Shown: positions 1 to 9,512, counted from the stretch's first letter. The stretch: DNA of 64,000 nt from BRH-c54 sp965284565 (GCA_965284565.1 OZ260100.1:1736001-1800000); one strand, 5' to 3'. Numbers and translations are program-made. The notes: a model not told the origin generated them from the letters alone.

Positions 1-74
1 GAATAATAGATAATGTAGTTTGTTTTTGTGATGATAAATCATCAATAGATTTTTCAAATATCAGCGAAGAATAA
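1..74 (+). CDS. 3' end of an upstream gene (partial; murD expected from position)
   Basis: An open frame runs in from the left edge and stops with TAA at 72-74, leaving about 23 codons, 17 bases before the ftsW start. In Bacteroidota division clusters murD normally precedes ftsW, so this could be its tail. The visible residues (ending in SNISEE) do not resemble the usual MurD C-terminus, and in AT-rich DNA an open frame this short could arise by chance. Confidence 0.3.
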   Translation, partial: IIDNVVCFCDDKSSIDFSNISEE

Positions 75-91
75 TATTTTAAAAGAGATAA

Positions 92-1228
92 ATGAACGTT
101 ATAGATAAGTATATTAAAGGAGATAAGGTTATATGGCTGGTAGTGCTGCTATTATCTATCTTGTCTATTTTAGCTGTCTATAGCTCTATAGTAACTCTTG
201 CCTATAAATATAAAGATGGTGATACCTTTTATTACCTTTTTAAGCATGTAGTGATTTTAGTTATAGGAATTGTGTTGATGATTTTGGCTCATCAAATTCA
301 TTTTAAATACTATTCTCGATTATCTCAAATAGCACTTATTTTGTCAATCCCCTTGTTGTTGTTAACATTAATTACAGGGGCAAATATTAATGAAGCGAGT
401 AGGTGGTTGGTAATTCCCGTTATTAACCAAACTTTTCAAACATCAGATTTAGCTAAATTGGCTTTAATCATGTATTTAGCTCGTTTTCTTTATAAAAATC
501 AAGATTCTATTAAAACATCTACCAAGTCGTTTTATAAAGTAATGTTCCCTGTGTTGGCGGTTTGCGGATTAATTTTACCTGCCAACTTTTCTACAGCAGC
601 AATGCTTTTTGTAACTAGTTTGATAGTAATGTTTGTGGGAGGAGTTAACATTAAATATATTTTTTCATTAGTAGGAATTGGTGTTGCTTTGCTGGTGATA
701 ATGTTGGCAATAGCTAAGTTTCAACCCGATTTATTACCAAGGGCAGATACTTGGGTAAAGAGAATTGAATCCTTTTCTTCTGGCTCTGCTGAAGGAAATT
801 ATCAAGCTGACCAAGCAAAAATTGCTATTGCTACAGGCTGGCCTCCAAAAGGCCCGGGAGGAAGTACGCAACGGAATTTTTTACCCCATCCTTATTCAGA
901 TTTTATTTATGCGATAATTTTAGAGGAATATAGTTTAATAGGTGGCTTTGGAGTTATTCTACTTTATTTGATTTTACTTTTTAGGGGAATAAAAATAGCC
1001 CAAAAAGCAGAAACTAGCTTTGGTTCTTTGCTTGCAATTGGTTTATCGTTTAGTTTGGTTTTTCAGGCTATGATAAATATGGCAGTTGCTGTAAATCTTT
1101 TTCCAGTAACAGGACAACCGTTACCCTTGGTAAGTATGGGGGGGACTTCCATTTGGTTTACCTGTTTGGCAATAGGAATTATATTAAGTGTAAGTAAAAG
1201 AACAGAAGAGTTAACGGTAAAAAAATAA
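92..1228 (+). CDS. ftsW: FtsW, SEDS-family septal peptidoglycan glycosyltransferase
   Basis: Polytopic membrane protein of 378 residues, close to the usual length for Bacteroidota FtsW. It polymerises lipid II into septal glycan strands together with a class B penicillin-binding protein. About ten hydrophobic segments are visible. The long periplasmic loop and the segment after it carry the SEDS signature: a GWPPKGPGGS stretch, then HPYSDFIYA and LEEYSLIGG, with the conserved aspartate near residue 270 and the glutamates near 277-278. A second conserved stretch, PLPLVSMGGTS, lies near the C-terminus. The gene sits directly upstream of murG (20-base gap) in dcw order. RodA belongs to the same family, but the gene order makes FtsW the clear choice. 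Confidence 0.95.
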   Translation: MNVIDKYIKGDKVIWLVVLLLSILSILAVYSSIVTLAYKYKDGDTFYYLFKHVVILVIGIVLMILAHQIHFKYYSRLSQIALILSIPLLLLTLITGANINEASRWLVIPVINQTFQTSDLAKLALIMYLARFLYKNQDSIKTSTKSFYKVMFPVLAVCGLILPANFSTAAMLFVTSLIVMFVGGVNIKYIFSLVGIGVALLVIMLAIAKFQPDLLPRADTWVKRIESFSSGSAEGNYQADQAKIAIATGWPPKGPGGSTQRNFLPHPYSDFIYAIILEEYSLIGGFGVILLYLILLFRGIKIAQKAETSFGSLLAIGLSFSLVFQAMINMAVAVNLFPVTGQPLPLVSMGGTSIWFTCLAIGIILSVSKRTEELTVKK

Positions 1229-1248
1229 CGATTTAAAGGAAATAAGAA

Positions 1249-2349
1249 ATGAAGACATATAAAATTATAATTAGTGGAGGAGGAACGGGAGGTCATATAT
1301 TTCCGGCTATTGCTATAGCTAATGCAATTAAAAGCAAGTTTCCGCATACACAAATTTTATTTGTTGGAGCTGAAGGTAAAATGGAAATGGAAAAAGTTCC
1401 TGCAGCTGGTTATGAGATTATAGGTTTGCCTATTATGGGATTACAAAGAAGGTTTACACTTCAGAATTTAAAGTTTCCAATTATGTTGCTTAAAAGTATG
1501 TTTAAAGCGAAAAGCATTATTAGAGAGTTTAAGCCTGATGTGGTTGTTGGTGTTGGAGGTTATGCTAGCGGTCCATTATTGAAAGCAGCTACAAAAATGT
1601 GTGTTCCAGCATTAATTCAAGAGCAAAATTCTTATCCTGGAATTACCAATAAATTGTTGGCAACTAAAGTGCAAAAAATTTGTGTAGCTTATCTGGAAAT
1701 GGATAGATTTTTCCCCAAAGAAAAAATTATTGTAACAGGAAACCCTGTTCGTCAGGATATTAAAAACTTAAGTGCCAAAAGAGAAAGAGGAATAGAGTTT
1801 TTTGGGTTAGATAAAGAAAAACAAACAGTTTTGGTAATTGGCGGAAGTTTAGGAGCAAGAACAATTAATGAAAGTATAGAAAATGGATTGGAAAAATTTG
1901 CTCAAAAAAATATTCAATTGGTTTGGCAAACAGGAAAGTGGTATGCAGATAAAGCTGCTTTGGCAGTTAAATCTTTTGAAAATAATGGAATAAAAACCAT
2001 GGCATTTATCTCAAAAATGGATTATGCTTATGCGGTTGCAGATGTGGTTATTTCTAGAGCGGGTGCTAGTTCTATTTCCGAACTGTGTATTGCTGCAAAA
2101 GCTACTGTTTTTGTGCCATCACCAAATGTAGCCGAAGATCATCAAACTAAAAATGCAATGGCGTTGGTAAATCAAAATGCCGCTATTTTGGTTAAAGATG
2201 TTGAAGCTAAGGAAAAACTGGTAGAACAAACATTGGCATTGGTAAAAGATGAAATGCAAAAAGAAAAATTAAGTGTAAATATTGCCAAAATGGCTTTTAA
2301 TGATTCAGCTGAAATTATTGCTGATGAAGTAATGAAATTGATTAAATAG
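1249..2349 (+). CDS. murG: MurG, UDP-GlcNAc:lipid I N-acetylglucosaminyltransferase
   Basis: GT28-family glycosyltransferase of 366 residues. At the cytoplasmic face of the membrane it adds GlcNAc to lipid I to make lipid II. The glycine-rich loop GGGTGGH lies within the first 15 residues. A second one (GGSLGAR) opens the C-terminal domain. The UDP-GlcNAc pocket is visible as SRAGASSISE followed by PSPNVAEDHQTKNA near residues 265-305. Length and domain order are normal. The gene is followed by murC after 3 bases, so the two are probably translated from one transcript. Confidence 0.97.
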   Translation: MKTYKIIISGGGTGGHIFPAIAIANAIKSKFPHTQILFVGAEGKMEMEKVPAAGYEIIGLPIMGLQRRFTLQNLKFPIMLLKSMFKAKSIIREFKPDVVVGVGGYASGPLLKAATKMCVPALIQEQNSYPGITNKLLATKVQKICVAYLEMDRFFPKEKIIVTGNPVRQDIKNLSAKRERGIEFFGLDKEKQTVLVIGGSLGARTINESIENGLEKFAQKNIQLVWQTGKWYADKAALAVKSFENNGIKTMAFISKMDYAYAVADVVISRAGASSISELCIAAKATVFVPSPNVAEDHQTKNAMALVNQNAAILVKDVEAKEKLVEQTLALVKDEMQKEKLSVNIAKMAFNDSAEIIADEVMKLIK

Positions 2350-2352
2350 TAA

Positions 2353-3744
2353 ATGAACATTAATAATATCCATACAGTTTATTTTTTAGGTGTCGGAGGT
2401 ATTGGCATGAGTGCTTTGGCGAGGTATTTCCTAATTAAAGGTTGTAAGGTTTATGGTTATGATAAAACAAAAACAAGCCTAACAGACGAATTAGAAGCAG
2501 AAGGAATAGTTGTTCATTATGAAGAAAGTGAGGCTTCAATTCCAGATGCTGTAAAAAATAATGAAGAAGGGGTTTTGGTAATTTATACTCCAGCTATTCC
2601 TAAAGACAATAAGGAATGGGTTTGTTTACAGCAAACAGGAATTAAGTTGTATAAACGTTCGGAAGTATTGGGATTAATTTCTCAAGAATATTTTACAATT
2701 GCTGTTGCTGGGACACACGGAAAAACCACTACTTCCTCTATGATAGCACATGTGTTGAACGAATGTGGTGTAAAATGCAATGCCTTTTTGGGAGGAATAA
2801 GTTTAAATTTCAACTCTAATTTACTACTTAATGAAGATGCAAAAATTGTTGTTGTTGAAGCAGATGAGTTCGATAGATCCTTCCTTACTTTAAAACCTAA
2901 TATAGCTATTGTAACTTCTTTAGATGCTGATCATTTAGATATTTATGAGAATAAAAATGAGATGCACAATGCTTACAAAGCTTTTGTAGAAAAAATTAAT
3001 CCTACAGGAACTTTAATAACTAAACAAGCTTATTTAAGTACTTTGCAAACAAATAAAGAATTAAATACACTTACTTATTCTATTGAAAGAGAGGCTGATT
3101 ATGCGCTAAAAAGCAAAAGAGTAGAAGATGGTAATTTTTTGATTGATATTGAAACGCCAAGTGATATTTCTCAAAATATGGTGATAGGTTTGCCTGGAAT
3201 TCATAATATAGAAAATGGATTGGCAGCTTTTGTTGTAGCAGATTTATTGAAAATAGATAGAGAAAAAATTAAAGCAGCACTAAAGTCTTATAAAGGAGTA
3301 AAACGCAGATTTGAATTTCATATTAAGACTCCTGATTTCGTTTATATAGATGATTATGCACATCATCCAACAGAATTAACTTTTGCAATATCTTCAATTA
3401 AGGAATTGTATCCTAGTAAAAAAATTACAGGTGTTTTTCAGCCACATTTATACAGTAGAACAAGAGATTTTGCTGATGAATTTGCAACAAGTTTGTCTTT
3501 GTTAGACGAATTAATTTTACTTGATATTTACCCTGCAAGAGAACTTCCTATTGCAGGTGTTAACTCAGAAATGTTGTTGGAAAAGGTAACTGTTCAGCGT
3601 AAGAAGCTATTAAAAAAAGATGAAGTATTAAATTATTTTAATATCAACCAGCCAGAAGTTTTAGTAACACTCGGAGCAGGAGATATAGACACACTGGTTC
3701 AACCATTAAAAACATTGTTTAACGAAAAAGTAGTAAAACAATAA
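2353..3744 (+). CDS. murC: MurC, UDP-N-acetylmuramate--L-alanine ligase
   Basis: Mur ligase of 463 residues that joins L-alanine to UDP-MurNAc using ATP, the first peptide step of peptidoglycan synthesis. The N-terminal Rossmann-type domain begins with GVGGIGMSALA. The ATP-binding loop GTHGKTTT falls at about residues 120-127. The central domain has EADEFDRSF and the C-terminal ligase domain has DDYAHHPTE near residue 335. The stop codon shares one base with the ftsQ start (TAATG), a typical translational-coupling overlap. Confidence 0.97.
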   Translation: MNINNIHTVYFLGVGGIGMSALARYFLIKGCKVYGYDKTKTSLTDELEAEGIVVHYEESEASIPDAVKNNEEGVLVIYTPAIPKDNKEWVCLQQTGIKLYKRSEVLGLISQEYFTIAVAGTHGKTTTSSMIAHVLNECGVKCNAFLGGISLNFNSNLLLNEDAKIVVVEADEFDRSFLTLKPNIAIVTSLDADHLDIYENKNEMHNAYKAFVEKINPTGTLITKQAYLSTLQTNKELNTLTYSIEREADYALKSKRVEDGNFLIDIETPSDISQNMVIGLPGIHNIENGLAAFVVADLLKIDREKIKAALKSYKGVKRRFEFHIKTPDFVYIDDYAHHPTELTFAISSIKELYPSKKITGVFQPHLYSRTRDFADEFATSLSLLDELILLDIYPARELPIAGVNSEMLLEKVTVQRKKLLKKDEVLNYFNINQPEVLVTLGAGDIDTLVQPLKTLFNEKVVKQ

Positions 3745-4535
3745 TGAAACAAATAATTAACATATCATTATGGGTAGTTGCACTGGCATTAATTATTGTG
3801 GGATTAAGTTTTGCTAATAAAAATAAGTTGTACATGCAGCTTTCTAAACCTGTTATTAATATTGATTATAATTCTGAAAATAGGTTTATTGATGAAACAG
3901 ATGTGTTAAAGGAAATTATTCATAATCCAAAAGACACTAATAAGTATTTATATGCTTTTGATGTAACAGCTATTGAAGAACGATTAAAAAATAATTTTGC
4001 CATTAAAGATGCTCAGGTTTACAAAACTATTGATGGTAAAATTGTAGCTTGGGTAAAACAAAATAGACCAATAGCGAGGGTAATAAACCATAAAAATGAA
4101 AGTTTTTATATGGATGAAGATGGATATTTAATGTCGCTCTCTGAAAAATATACAGCTCGCTTGTTGGTCATTAATGGAGATGTTAAATCTTCTTATAATC
4201 AATATTATAAGAAAAATTTAAGTCAATTAGATGATACCTTAGCAACTAAAACTATTATTGATGAACTATATCAATTAGCTAAACTTATTGATAACTCTGA
4301 GTTTTGGAAAGCACAAATTGAACAAGTGTATGTTAATAAAGAATTGGAGATTGAACTAATACCAAAAGTAGGAAATCATATAATTGTATTGGGAAAACCT
4401 GAACATATGGAAGCTAAACTTAATAAGTTATATTATTTCTACAGAGAAGGTTTGAGTAAAACCGGTTGGAATGAATATTCAGAAATTAACTTAAGTTTTA
4501 ATAACCAAATCGTTTGTAAAAAAAATTATTATTAA
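3744..4535 (+). CDS. ftsQ: FtsQ-like cell division protein
   Basis: Bitopic membrane protein of 263 residues with a short cytoplasmic N-terminus, one transmembrane helix at about residues 6-24, and a long periplasmic part. The start of the periplasmic part has the pattern expected of a POTRA-like domain followed by the FtsQ beta domain. FtsQ links early and late divisome proteins. Sequence conservation in this family is weak, so the call rests on topology, size and its place between murC and ftsA. It overlaps murC by one base and ends 1 base before ftsA. Confidence 0.88.
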   Translation: MKQIINISLWVVALALIIVGLSFANKNKLYMQLSKPVINIDYNSENRFIDETDVLKEIIHNPKDTNKYLYAFDVTAIEERLKNNFAIKDAQVYKTIDGKIVAWVKQNRPIARVINHKNESFYMDEDGYLMSLSEKYTARLLVINGDVKSSYNQYYKKNLSQLDDTLATKTIIDELYQLAKLIDNSEFWKAQIEQVYVNKELEIELIPKVGNHIIVLGKPEHMEAKLNKLYYFYREGLSKTGWNEYSEINLSFNNQIVCKKNYY

Positions 4536-4536
4536 C

Positions 4537-5811
4537 ATGGAGGAAGAAAAATCAGAAATTATTGTTGGGTTAGATATCGGAACAACCAAAATTGTAGCCA
4601 TAGTAGGAAGAAAAAATGAACACGGTAAAATTGAAATACTTGGAATGGGTAAATCTGATTCTATTGGTGTTTCTAGAGGGATGGTTTCTAATATCGACAA
4701 AACGGTTGAATCAATAAGATTAGCAGTAGAACAAGCTGAATTAAAGTCTGGTGTTGACATTAAAGTAGTTAATGTTGGTATTGCTGGTCAGCACATAAAA
4801 AGTTTACAACATAGAGGAATTAAAGTTAGACATAGCGTTGAAGATGAAATCAGCCAATTAGATATCAATTCTTTAATTGATGATATGTATAAATTGGTAA
4901 TGTTGCCAGGGGAGGAAATTATCCATGTTTTACCTCAAGAATACATTGTTGATAATGAGCAAGGTATTAAAGATCCGATTGGAATGGCGGGAGTAAGATT
5001 AGAAGCAAATTTTCATATTATTACTGGATTAGTGGGAGCAATTAAAAACATACATAAATGCGTTCATAAAGCTAATTTAAATGTTGATGATTTAATTTTA
5101 GAACCATTAGCATCTTCCGAAGCAGTATTAAGTGCTGAAGAAAAAGAAGCAGGAGTAGCATTGGTAGATATAGGTGGTGGAACAACAGATATTGCAATTT
5201 TTCAAGATGGGATTATTAGACATACAGCAGTAATTCCATTTGGAGGTAACATTGTTACTGAAGATATTAAAGAAGGCTGTAGTATTATAAAAGATCATGC
5301 AGAAAAGTTAAAAATTAAGTTTGGTTCTGCCTTAGCTAGCGAAAGTAATGATAAGGTTAAAGTTTCTATTCCAGGGTTAAGAGGAAGACCTGCTAAAGAA
5401 ATTTATATTAAAACTTTAGCAAATATTATTCAGGCAAGAATGGAAGAAATTATTGAACATATCCATTACGAAATTAAAAATTCTGGATACGAAAATAAAC
5501 TTATTTGCGGAATAGTGGTTACAGGTGGAGGTTCTCAGTTAAAACATATTACACAATTAATGGAGTATGTTACTGGAATGGACACAAGAATTGGTTATCC
5601 TAATGAGCATTTAGCACCAAATAATGCTAATGAAATTACCAGTCCGATGTATGCGACTAGTGTAGGGCTCGTTATTAAAGGATTTGAAGCGATTAATAAA
5701 AATAAAGATACTAGAGATGAGATTGTTGGACATTCTGACAATAAGAAGAGTGGATTTTTTGATAGATTGCTTCATGCAGGACACAAGTTTTTAGAAGATA
5801 GCGAAAAATAA
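4537..5811 (+). CDS. ftsA: FtsA, actin-like divisome membrane anchor
   Basis: Actin/Hsp70-fold ATPase of 424 residues that tethers FtsZ filaments to the membrane. Phosphate-binding loops are visible at the N-terminus (GLDIGTTKI) and mid-protein (VDIGGGTTDIAIF, about residue 210), and an adenosine-binding loop near residue 330 (VVTGGGSQL). The last 20 residues (SGFFDRLLHAGHKF region) form the expected amphipathic membrane-targeting helix. The gene lies between ftsQ and ftsZ as in most Bacteroidota. The 52 bases before ftsZ leave room for a separate ribosome entry. Confidence 0.97.
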   Translation: MEEEKSEIIVGLDIGTTKIVAIVGRKNEHGKIEILGMGKSDSIGVSRGMVSNIDKTVESIRLAVEQAELKSGVDIKVVNVGIAGQHIKSLQHRGIKVRHSVEDEISQLDINSLIDDMYKLVMLPGEEIIHVLPQEYIVDNEQGIKDPIGMAGVRLEANFHIITGLVGAIKNIHKCVHKANLNVDDLILEPLASSEAVLSAEEKEAGVALVDIGGGTTDIAIFQDGIIRHTAVIPFGGNIVTEDIKEGCSIIKDHAEKLKIKFGSALASESNDKVKVSIPGLRGRPAKEIYIKTLANIIQARMEEIIEHIHYEIKNSGYENKLICGIVVTGGGSQLKHITQLMEYVTGMDTRIGYPNEHLAPNNANEITSPMYATSVGLVIKGFEAINKNKDTRDEIVGHSDNKKSGFFDRLLHAGHKFLEDSEK

Positions 5812-5863
5812 GATTTAAGATAAAGGAATAACATTAAGAATAATAAACTAAAACCCAAATATT

Positions 5864-7600
5864 ATGAAATTCAATTTGCCAAAAGATCAAGCATCAATTA
5901 TTAAAGTAATAGGCGTTGGAGGAGGTGGAAGCAATGCTGTAAACCATATGTATAATCAAGGAATTACAGGCGTTGACTTCATCATTTGCAATACAGATGC
6001 ACAAGCATTAGACTTGAGCCCTATTCCAAATAAAATTCAGCTGGGAACTACGCTAACAGAAGGTTTAGGAGCAGGAGCAAATCCTGAAGTTGGTAAGAAT
6101 GCAGCAATTGAAGATATTGATAATATAAAAAAGATATTAGAAAATAATACTAAAATGGTCTTCATAACTGCCGGAATGGGTGGTGGAACAGGAACAGGTG
6201 CTGCTCCAATAATTGCTAAGACTGCCAGAGAAATGGGCATTTTAACAGTTGGTATTGTAACAATTCCTTTTAGTTTTGAAGGAAGAAGAAGAAAGCAGCA
6301 GGCTGAAGAAGGTTTAGAACAATTACGACAGAATGTAGATACTTTGTTAATCATTAATAATGATAAGTTGAGAATGATGCACGGTAACCTTAAAATGGGA
6401 GAGGCTTTCTCTAAAGCAGATGATATTTTAACCATAGCAGCTAAAGGAATTGCAGAAATTATTACTGTTGCAGGTTATATTAATGTGGATTTTGAAGATG
6501 TTAAAACAGTAATGAAAGATGGAGGGACTGCTATTATGGGGTCTGCAACTGCAGAAGGTGAAAACAGAGCAATTGAAGCAGTTACGAGAGCAATATCTTC
6601 TCCATTATTAAATGATAATGAAATTGAAGGAGCAAACTACATTTTGTTAAACATTACCTCTGGAGAGGATGAAATTACAATGGATGAGATTGACGATATT
6701 ACTGACTATATCCAAAATGAAGCAGGATATACTGCTGAATTAATTTGGGGTAATGGACTAGATGAATCTTTAGGAAATAAGGTTTCTGTAACCGTAATCG
6801 CAACAGGGTTTGGGAAAAAAGAGTTAGGAAAAATTGATGATATCAGTAAATCTGACGACCATGTAGTACATACTTTAGATACTGAGGAAAACATAACAAA
6901 TGAGGTTACGCCAGAAATAACTGATAAAGTAGTTGAAGATGAAGCTCAAGATGAACCTTATATAAGTTCTTCAAGTCAGTCAACATTTGAGTTTAATGAT
7001 GTTTTTTCAGAAGAAGCAAATGAAACTGTTGCAGAAGAAAATGATGAAGATGCTATTGTTTTCGGATTAGATGATGATATGGAAGAGATTGAAGAGAAAC
7101 AGTCTGTTATTATGGAAGAAGAACAAGAAAATCAAAACCATCAAGAAGAAGATAAGGAAGATAATGATTTTTTTGTGTCAGACAACAATAATATTGAAGC
7201 AGAACAAGATGAAAATAGCATTGTTTGGAATTTGAATGATGATGTGGATGCAGATATAAACGAGAGCAAACAAACTACAACTTTCTCTGGAGAGCAGCAT
7301 TTAGAAGAAGAGGATGAAAAATCTTCCTTAGTTTATTCTGCTAAAATTCCAGATGAGGATCAATTAAAAAGAAATAACGAAAGAATTATGCGTATCAGAG
7401 AACTTGGTATGAAGATGAAAACTTCATCAGGATTATCTGAATTAGAAAAAGAACCAGCGTATAAAAGAAGAAAAATCAATTTAAAAGATACGCCTCATTC
7501 ATCAGAAAGCACCGTGTCTAGATTTACATTGTCAGATGATGAGGAAGGGAAGCCTAAATTAAAAGACGGAAATTCTTTCTTGCATGATAATGTGGACTAA
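5864..7600 (+). CDS. ftsZ: FtsZ, tubulin-like division GTPase with long acidic linker
   Basis: Polymerising GTPase that builds the Z-ring. The GTPase domain covers about residues 1-320, with GVGGGGSNAV near residue 18, the tubulin signature GGGTGTGAAP near 105-115, and the T7 loop VDFEDVK near 207. At 578 residues it is much longer than E. coli FtsZ (383). The extra length is a low-complexity linker rich in Asp, Glu, Asn and Gln (about 325-520), followed by a conserved tail from PAYKRR (about 531) to SFLHDNVD. That tail is the form seen in Flavobacteriia and is presumably the site that binds FtsA. The gene is the last of the dcw run. Confidence 0.97.
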   Translation: MKFNLPKDQASIIKVIGVGGGGSNAVNHMYNQGITGVDFIICNTDAQALDLSPIPNKIQLGTTLTEGLGAGANPEVGKNAAIEDIDNIKKILENNTKMVFITAGMGGGTGTGAAPIIAKTAREMGILTVGIVTIPFSFEGRRRKQQAEEGLEQLRQNVDTLLIINNDKLRMMHGNLKMGEAFSKADDILTIAAKGIAEIITVAGYINVDFEDVKTVMKDGGTAIMGSATAEGENRAIEAVTRAISSPLLNDNEIEGANYILLNITSGEDEITMDEIDDITDYIQNEAGYTAELIWGNGLDESLGNKVSVTVIATGFGKKELGKIDDISKSDDHVVHTLDTEENITNEVTPEITDKVVEDEAQDEPYISSSSQSTFEFNDVFSEEANETVAEENDEDAIVFGLDDDMEEIEEKQSVIMEEEQENQNHQEEDKEDNDFFVSDNNNIEAEQDENSIVWNLNDDVDADINESKQTTTFSGEQHLEEEDEKSSLVYSAKIPDEDQLKRNNERIMRIRELGMKMKTSSGLSELEKEPAYKRRKINLKDTPHSSESTVSRFTLSDDEEGKPKLKDGNSFLHDNVD

Positions 7601-7607
7601 GTTAAAA

Positions 7608-7671
7608 GTTTGAGGTTTGATGTTTAAAGTTGACCTCGAACCTCGAACCTGAAACCTCAAACCTCAAACCT
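7608..7671. repeat. Inverted clusters of 7-bp repeats forming a long hairpin
   Basis: Five tandem heptamers (CCTCGAA twice, CCTGAAA, CCTCAAA twice) run from 7634 to 7668. They are preceded by inverted units (TTTGAGG, TTTGATG, TTTAAAG) from 7609 to 7629. The outer arms 7608-7622 and 7655-7669 pair at 14 of 15 positions. The structure fills almost the whole gap between ftsZ and the yqeY-like gene. It could act as an mRNA stabiliser, processing site or attenuator; there is no T-run, so it is not a typical intrinsic terminator. Confidence 0.85.
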
Positions 7672-7678
7672 TTACAAA

Positions 7679-8128
7679 ATGAACTTAACAGAACAAATAA
7701 ATCAAGACATTAAACAAGCCATGTTGGCTAAAGATAAGGCTAAATTAGAAGCATTAAGAGCGGTAAAAGCTGCTTTGTTGTTAGAAGCTTCAAAAGATGG
7801 TAGTAGTGAAGTAACCGATGAAGCTGGCTTAGCGATATTAAAAAAATTAGTAAAGCAACGTAAAGATGCTGCTACTATTTATCACGAGCAAAACAGACCT
7901 GATTTGGCTCAAGATGAAGAGTTTCAGATTGAAATACTAAGTGTTTACTTGCCCGAACAAATGGGAGAGGATGAAGTGAGAAAAATTATAAAAGAAACCA
8001 TTGCTCAATTGGGAGCATCCTCACCTGCAGATATGGGTAAGGTAATGGGACCAATTATGGGTAAACTTAATGGTAAAGCAGATGGTAAATTAATTTCTAC
8101 TATTGTTAAGGAGGAACTAAATAGTTAA
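7679..8128 (+). CDS. GatB/YqeY domain protein
   Basis: Small helical protein of 149 residues that matches the YqeY family over its full length: an N-terminal helix with LTEQINQDIKQAML, a central RKDAATIY segment, and the C-terminal PADMGKVMGP and GKADGK motifs. The domain resembles the tRNA-binding tail of the GatB amidotransferase subunit, but the role of free-standing YqeY is not settled. It follows ftsZ in the same direction, across the heptamer hairpin, and ends in a strong shared terminator. Confidence 0.93.
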   Translation: MNLTEQINQDIKQAMLAKDKAKLEALRAVKAALLLEASKDGSSEVTDEAGLAILKKLVKQRKDAATIYHEQNRPDLAQDEEFQIEILSVYLPEQMGEDEVRKIIKETIAQLGASSPADMGKVMGPIMGKLNGKADGKLISTIVKEELNS

Positions 8129-8162
8129 CAGGTATATTCAAAAGCAGATACATTACCTGTAA

Positions 8163-8194
8163 AAACCTGAAAAATTAATTTTTCAGGTTTTTTT
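8163..8194. terminator. Bidirectional intrinsic terminator
   Basis: Positions 8163-8190 form a perfect palindrome with 14-base arms (AAACCTGAAAAATT). A T-run follows on the plus strand and an A-run on the other side. It lies between two convergent genes (yqeY-like and DUF3570) and can end both transcripts. Confidence 0.9.
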
Positions 8195-8198
8195 GTAT

Positions 8199-9512
8199 TT
8201 AAAAAATCGTAAAAGATAAACCTAAACTAAATAGATTTGCCTTAAGATTGTTGCTTCTTGTATAATTTGCATATCTTAAATTTAAGCTTTTTACTTTTAC
8301 AATAGCTTTTTTACTGAATTCATTCCTTCCTATTCCAAATAACGGAGCATATTTAAAACCTAATCCAAAATACTTAGAATTAAAAGCAGATAAGTCATAA
8401 TCTGAAGTATAGAATTCATCACCAATATCATGTGTGCCAAACGGAGCAAAATAATCCGATGCAGTTTGTGTGTGGTATCTATAAAAAGGGTAAAACGCTA
8501 TTGCTTTACTAAATCTAATAGGCAATTCAATTTCAAATGTATTAGCATTGATGCCAAAATCATCATAATAATACCTGTAAAAGAGTTTTAAAATTAACGC
8601 ATTATTAATGTAATAATGAAAACGAAAACCTAAAGGAATCTTCATCCTAGAGTTGGGTAATAATTCCATTTTTCTAAGTTTATTAGACCTTATAACTTCA
8701 ATTTCATTTAGGTTTGATACATCAATTCCATCATTAAAATATACTCTATGGAAAGGAGTGTTAAGTAATCCTTTTTGGTAAACAAAATCAGTTGTAAAAC
8801 TTACCTGAAGTTTTTTGGTTAAAATTTGAGCAAAACTCATAGAGAAATTATAACTTGTTCTATTATCATTTCCACTTGAAGAACCATAACTATCATGATA
8901 TTCTTCTCCAGAGAAATTGGCTAAAACAGTACTGTCAACACCAGATCTAAATTCTATTGGTTGATATAATAACCAATAGTCGGTATAAACTTTTGCGTTT
9001 ATATCTAAACTACTATTTCTGTTTTTAGATTCTAATGCCACTCCTCCATTTAAGCTAAACGATGTGACATCATACTCACTTGAAAAACCAGCTCCAACAT
9101 GGTAAGATTTTCTTTTAGTTATTTTTCTTGTTACACCAATATCTCCATGAGTTCTAACATCCTTTTTTGAATCAGAGGAAACATCAGTATCCATATTATC
9201 TGTAGATGCAGAGGTGATAAAATCTTGACCAATATTTATTGAATAAATATTTTTTCCATAAGGAATACTAATTATGATATTGTTAGTAATGTCTTGCAGA
9301 TTTTCAGTTCCTCTACCACCTGTAACCGGTGAGTTATTCCCGTCTTGGTCGTAATAACTTCCTAAAAGGTCAATTTCTATTTGTTTTAGTTCCGGTTTAG
9401 TAGTGTCTGGAGCTAAAATTGACATTTCATTTGTGTTGTTTTGAGCCTGAATTTTATTAAAAAAATGGCTAAAAATAAACAAGCAACATATTATTGAAAT
9501 TCTTAATTGCAT
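8199..9512 (-). CDS. DUF3570 outer-membrane beta-barrel protein
   Basis: Exported protein of about 437 residues with a Sec signal ending near KIQAQ. Many alternating beta-strand segments follow and the last residue is Phe, as expected for an outer-membrane barrel. The early segment SYYDQDGNNSPVTGGRGTE is typical of DUF3570. The ATG at 9510-9512 is preferred over the upstream TTG at 9516-9518 because GGAGGAGG lies 6 bases before it, inside the last codons of the DUF4266 gene. The two genes overlap by 10 bases. In Bacteroidota and Proteobacteria DUF3570 is commonly found with thioredoxin, ApbE and DUF4266 genes, as here. Its molecular role is not known to me. Confidence 0.85.
   Translation of the reverse strand: MQLRISIICCLFIFSHFFNKIQAQNNTNEMSILAPDTTKPELKQIEIDLLGSYYDQDGNNSPVTGGRGTENLQDITNNIIISIPYGKNIYSINIGQDFITSASTDNMDTDVSSDSKKDVRTHGDIGVTRKITKRKSYHVGAGFSSEYDVTSFSLNGGVALESKNRNSSLDINAKVYTDYWLLYQPIEFRSGVDSTVLANFSGEEYHDSYGSSSGNDNRTSYNFSMSFAQILTKKLQVSFTTDFVYQKGLLNTPFHRVYFNDGIDVSNLNEIEVIRSNKLRKMELLPNSRMKIPLGFRFHYYINNALILKLFYRYYYDDFGINANTFEIELPIRFSKAIAFYPFYRYHTQTASDYFAPFGTHDIGDEFYTSDYDLSAFNSKYFGLGFKYAPLFGIGRNEFSKKAIVKVKSLNLRYANYTRSNNLKANLFSLGLSFTIF

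Noticed and set aside
1063..1353. Open frame antisense across the ftsW-murG junction
   Set aside because: It overlaps two firmly identified genes, has no recognisable domain and is the kind of shadow frame expected in AT-rich DNA.
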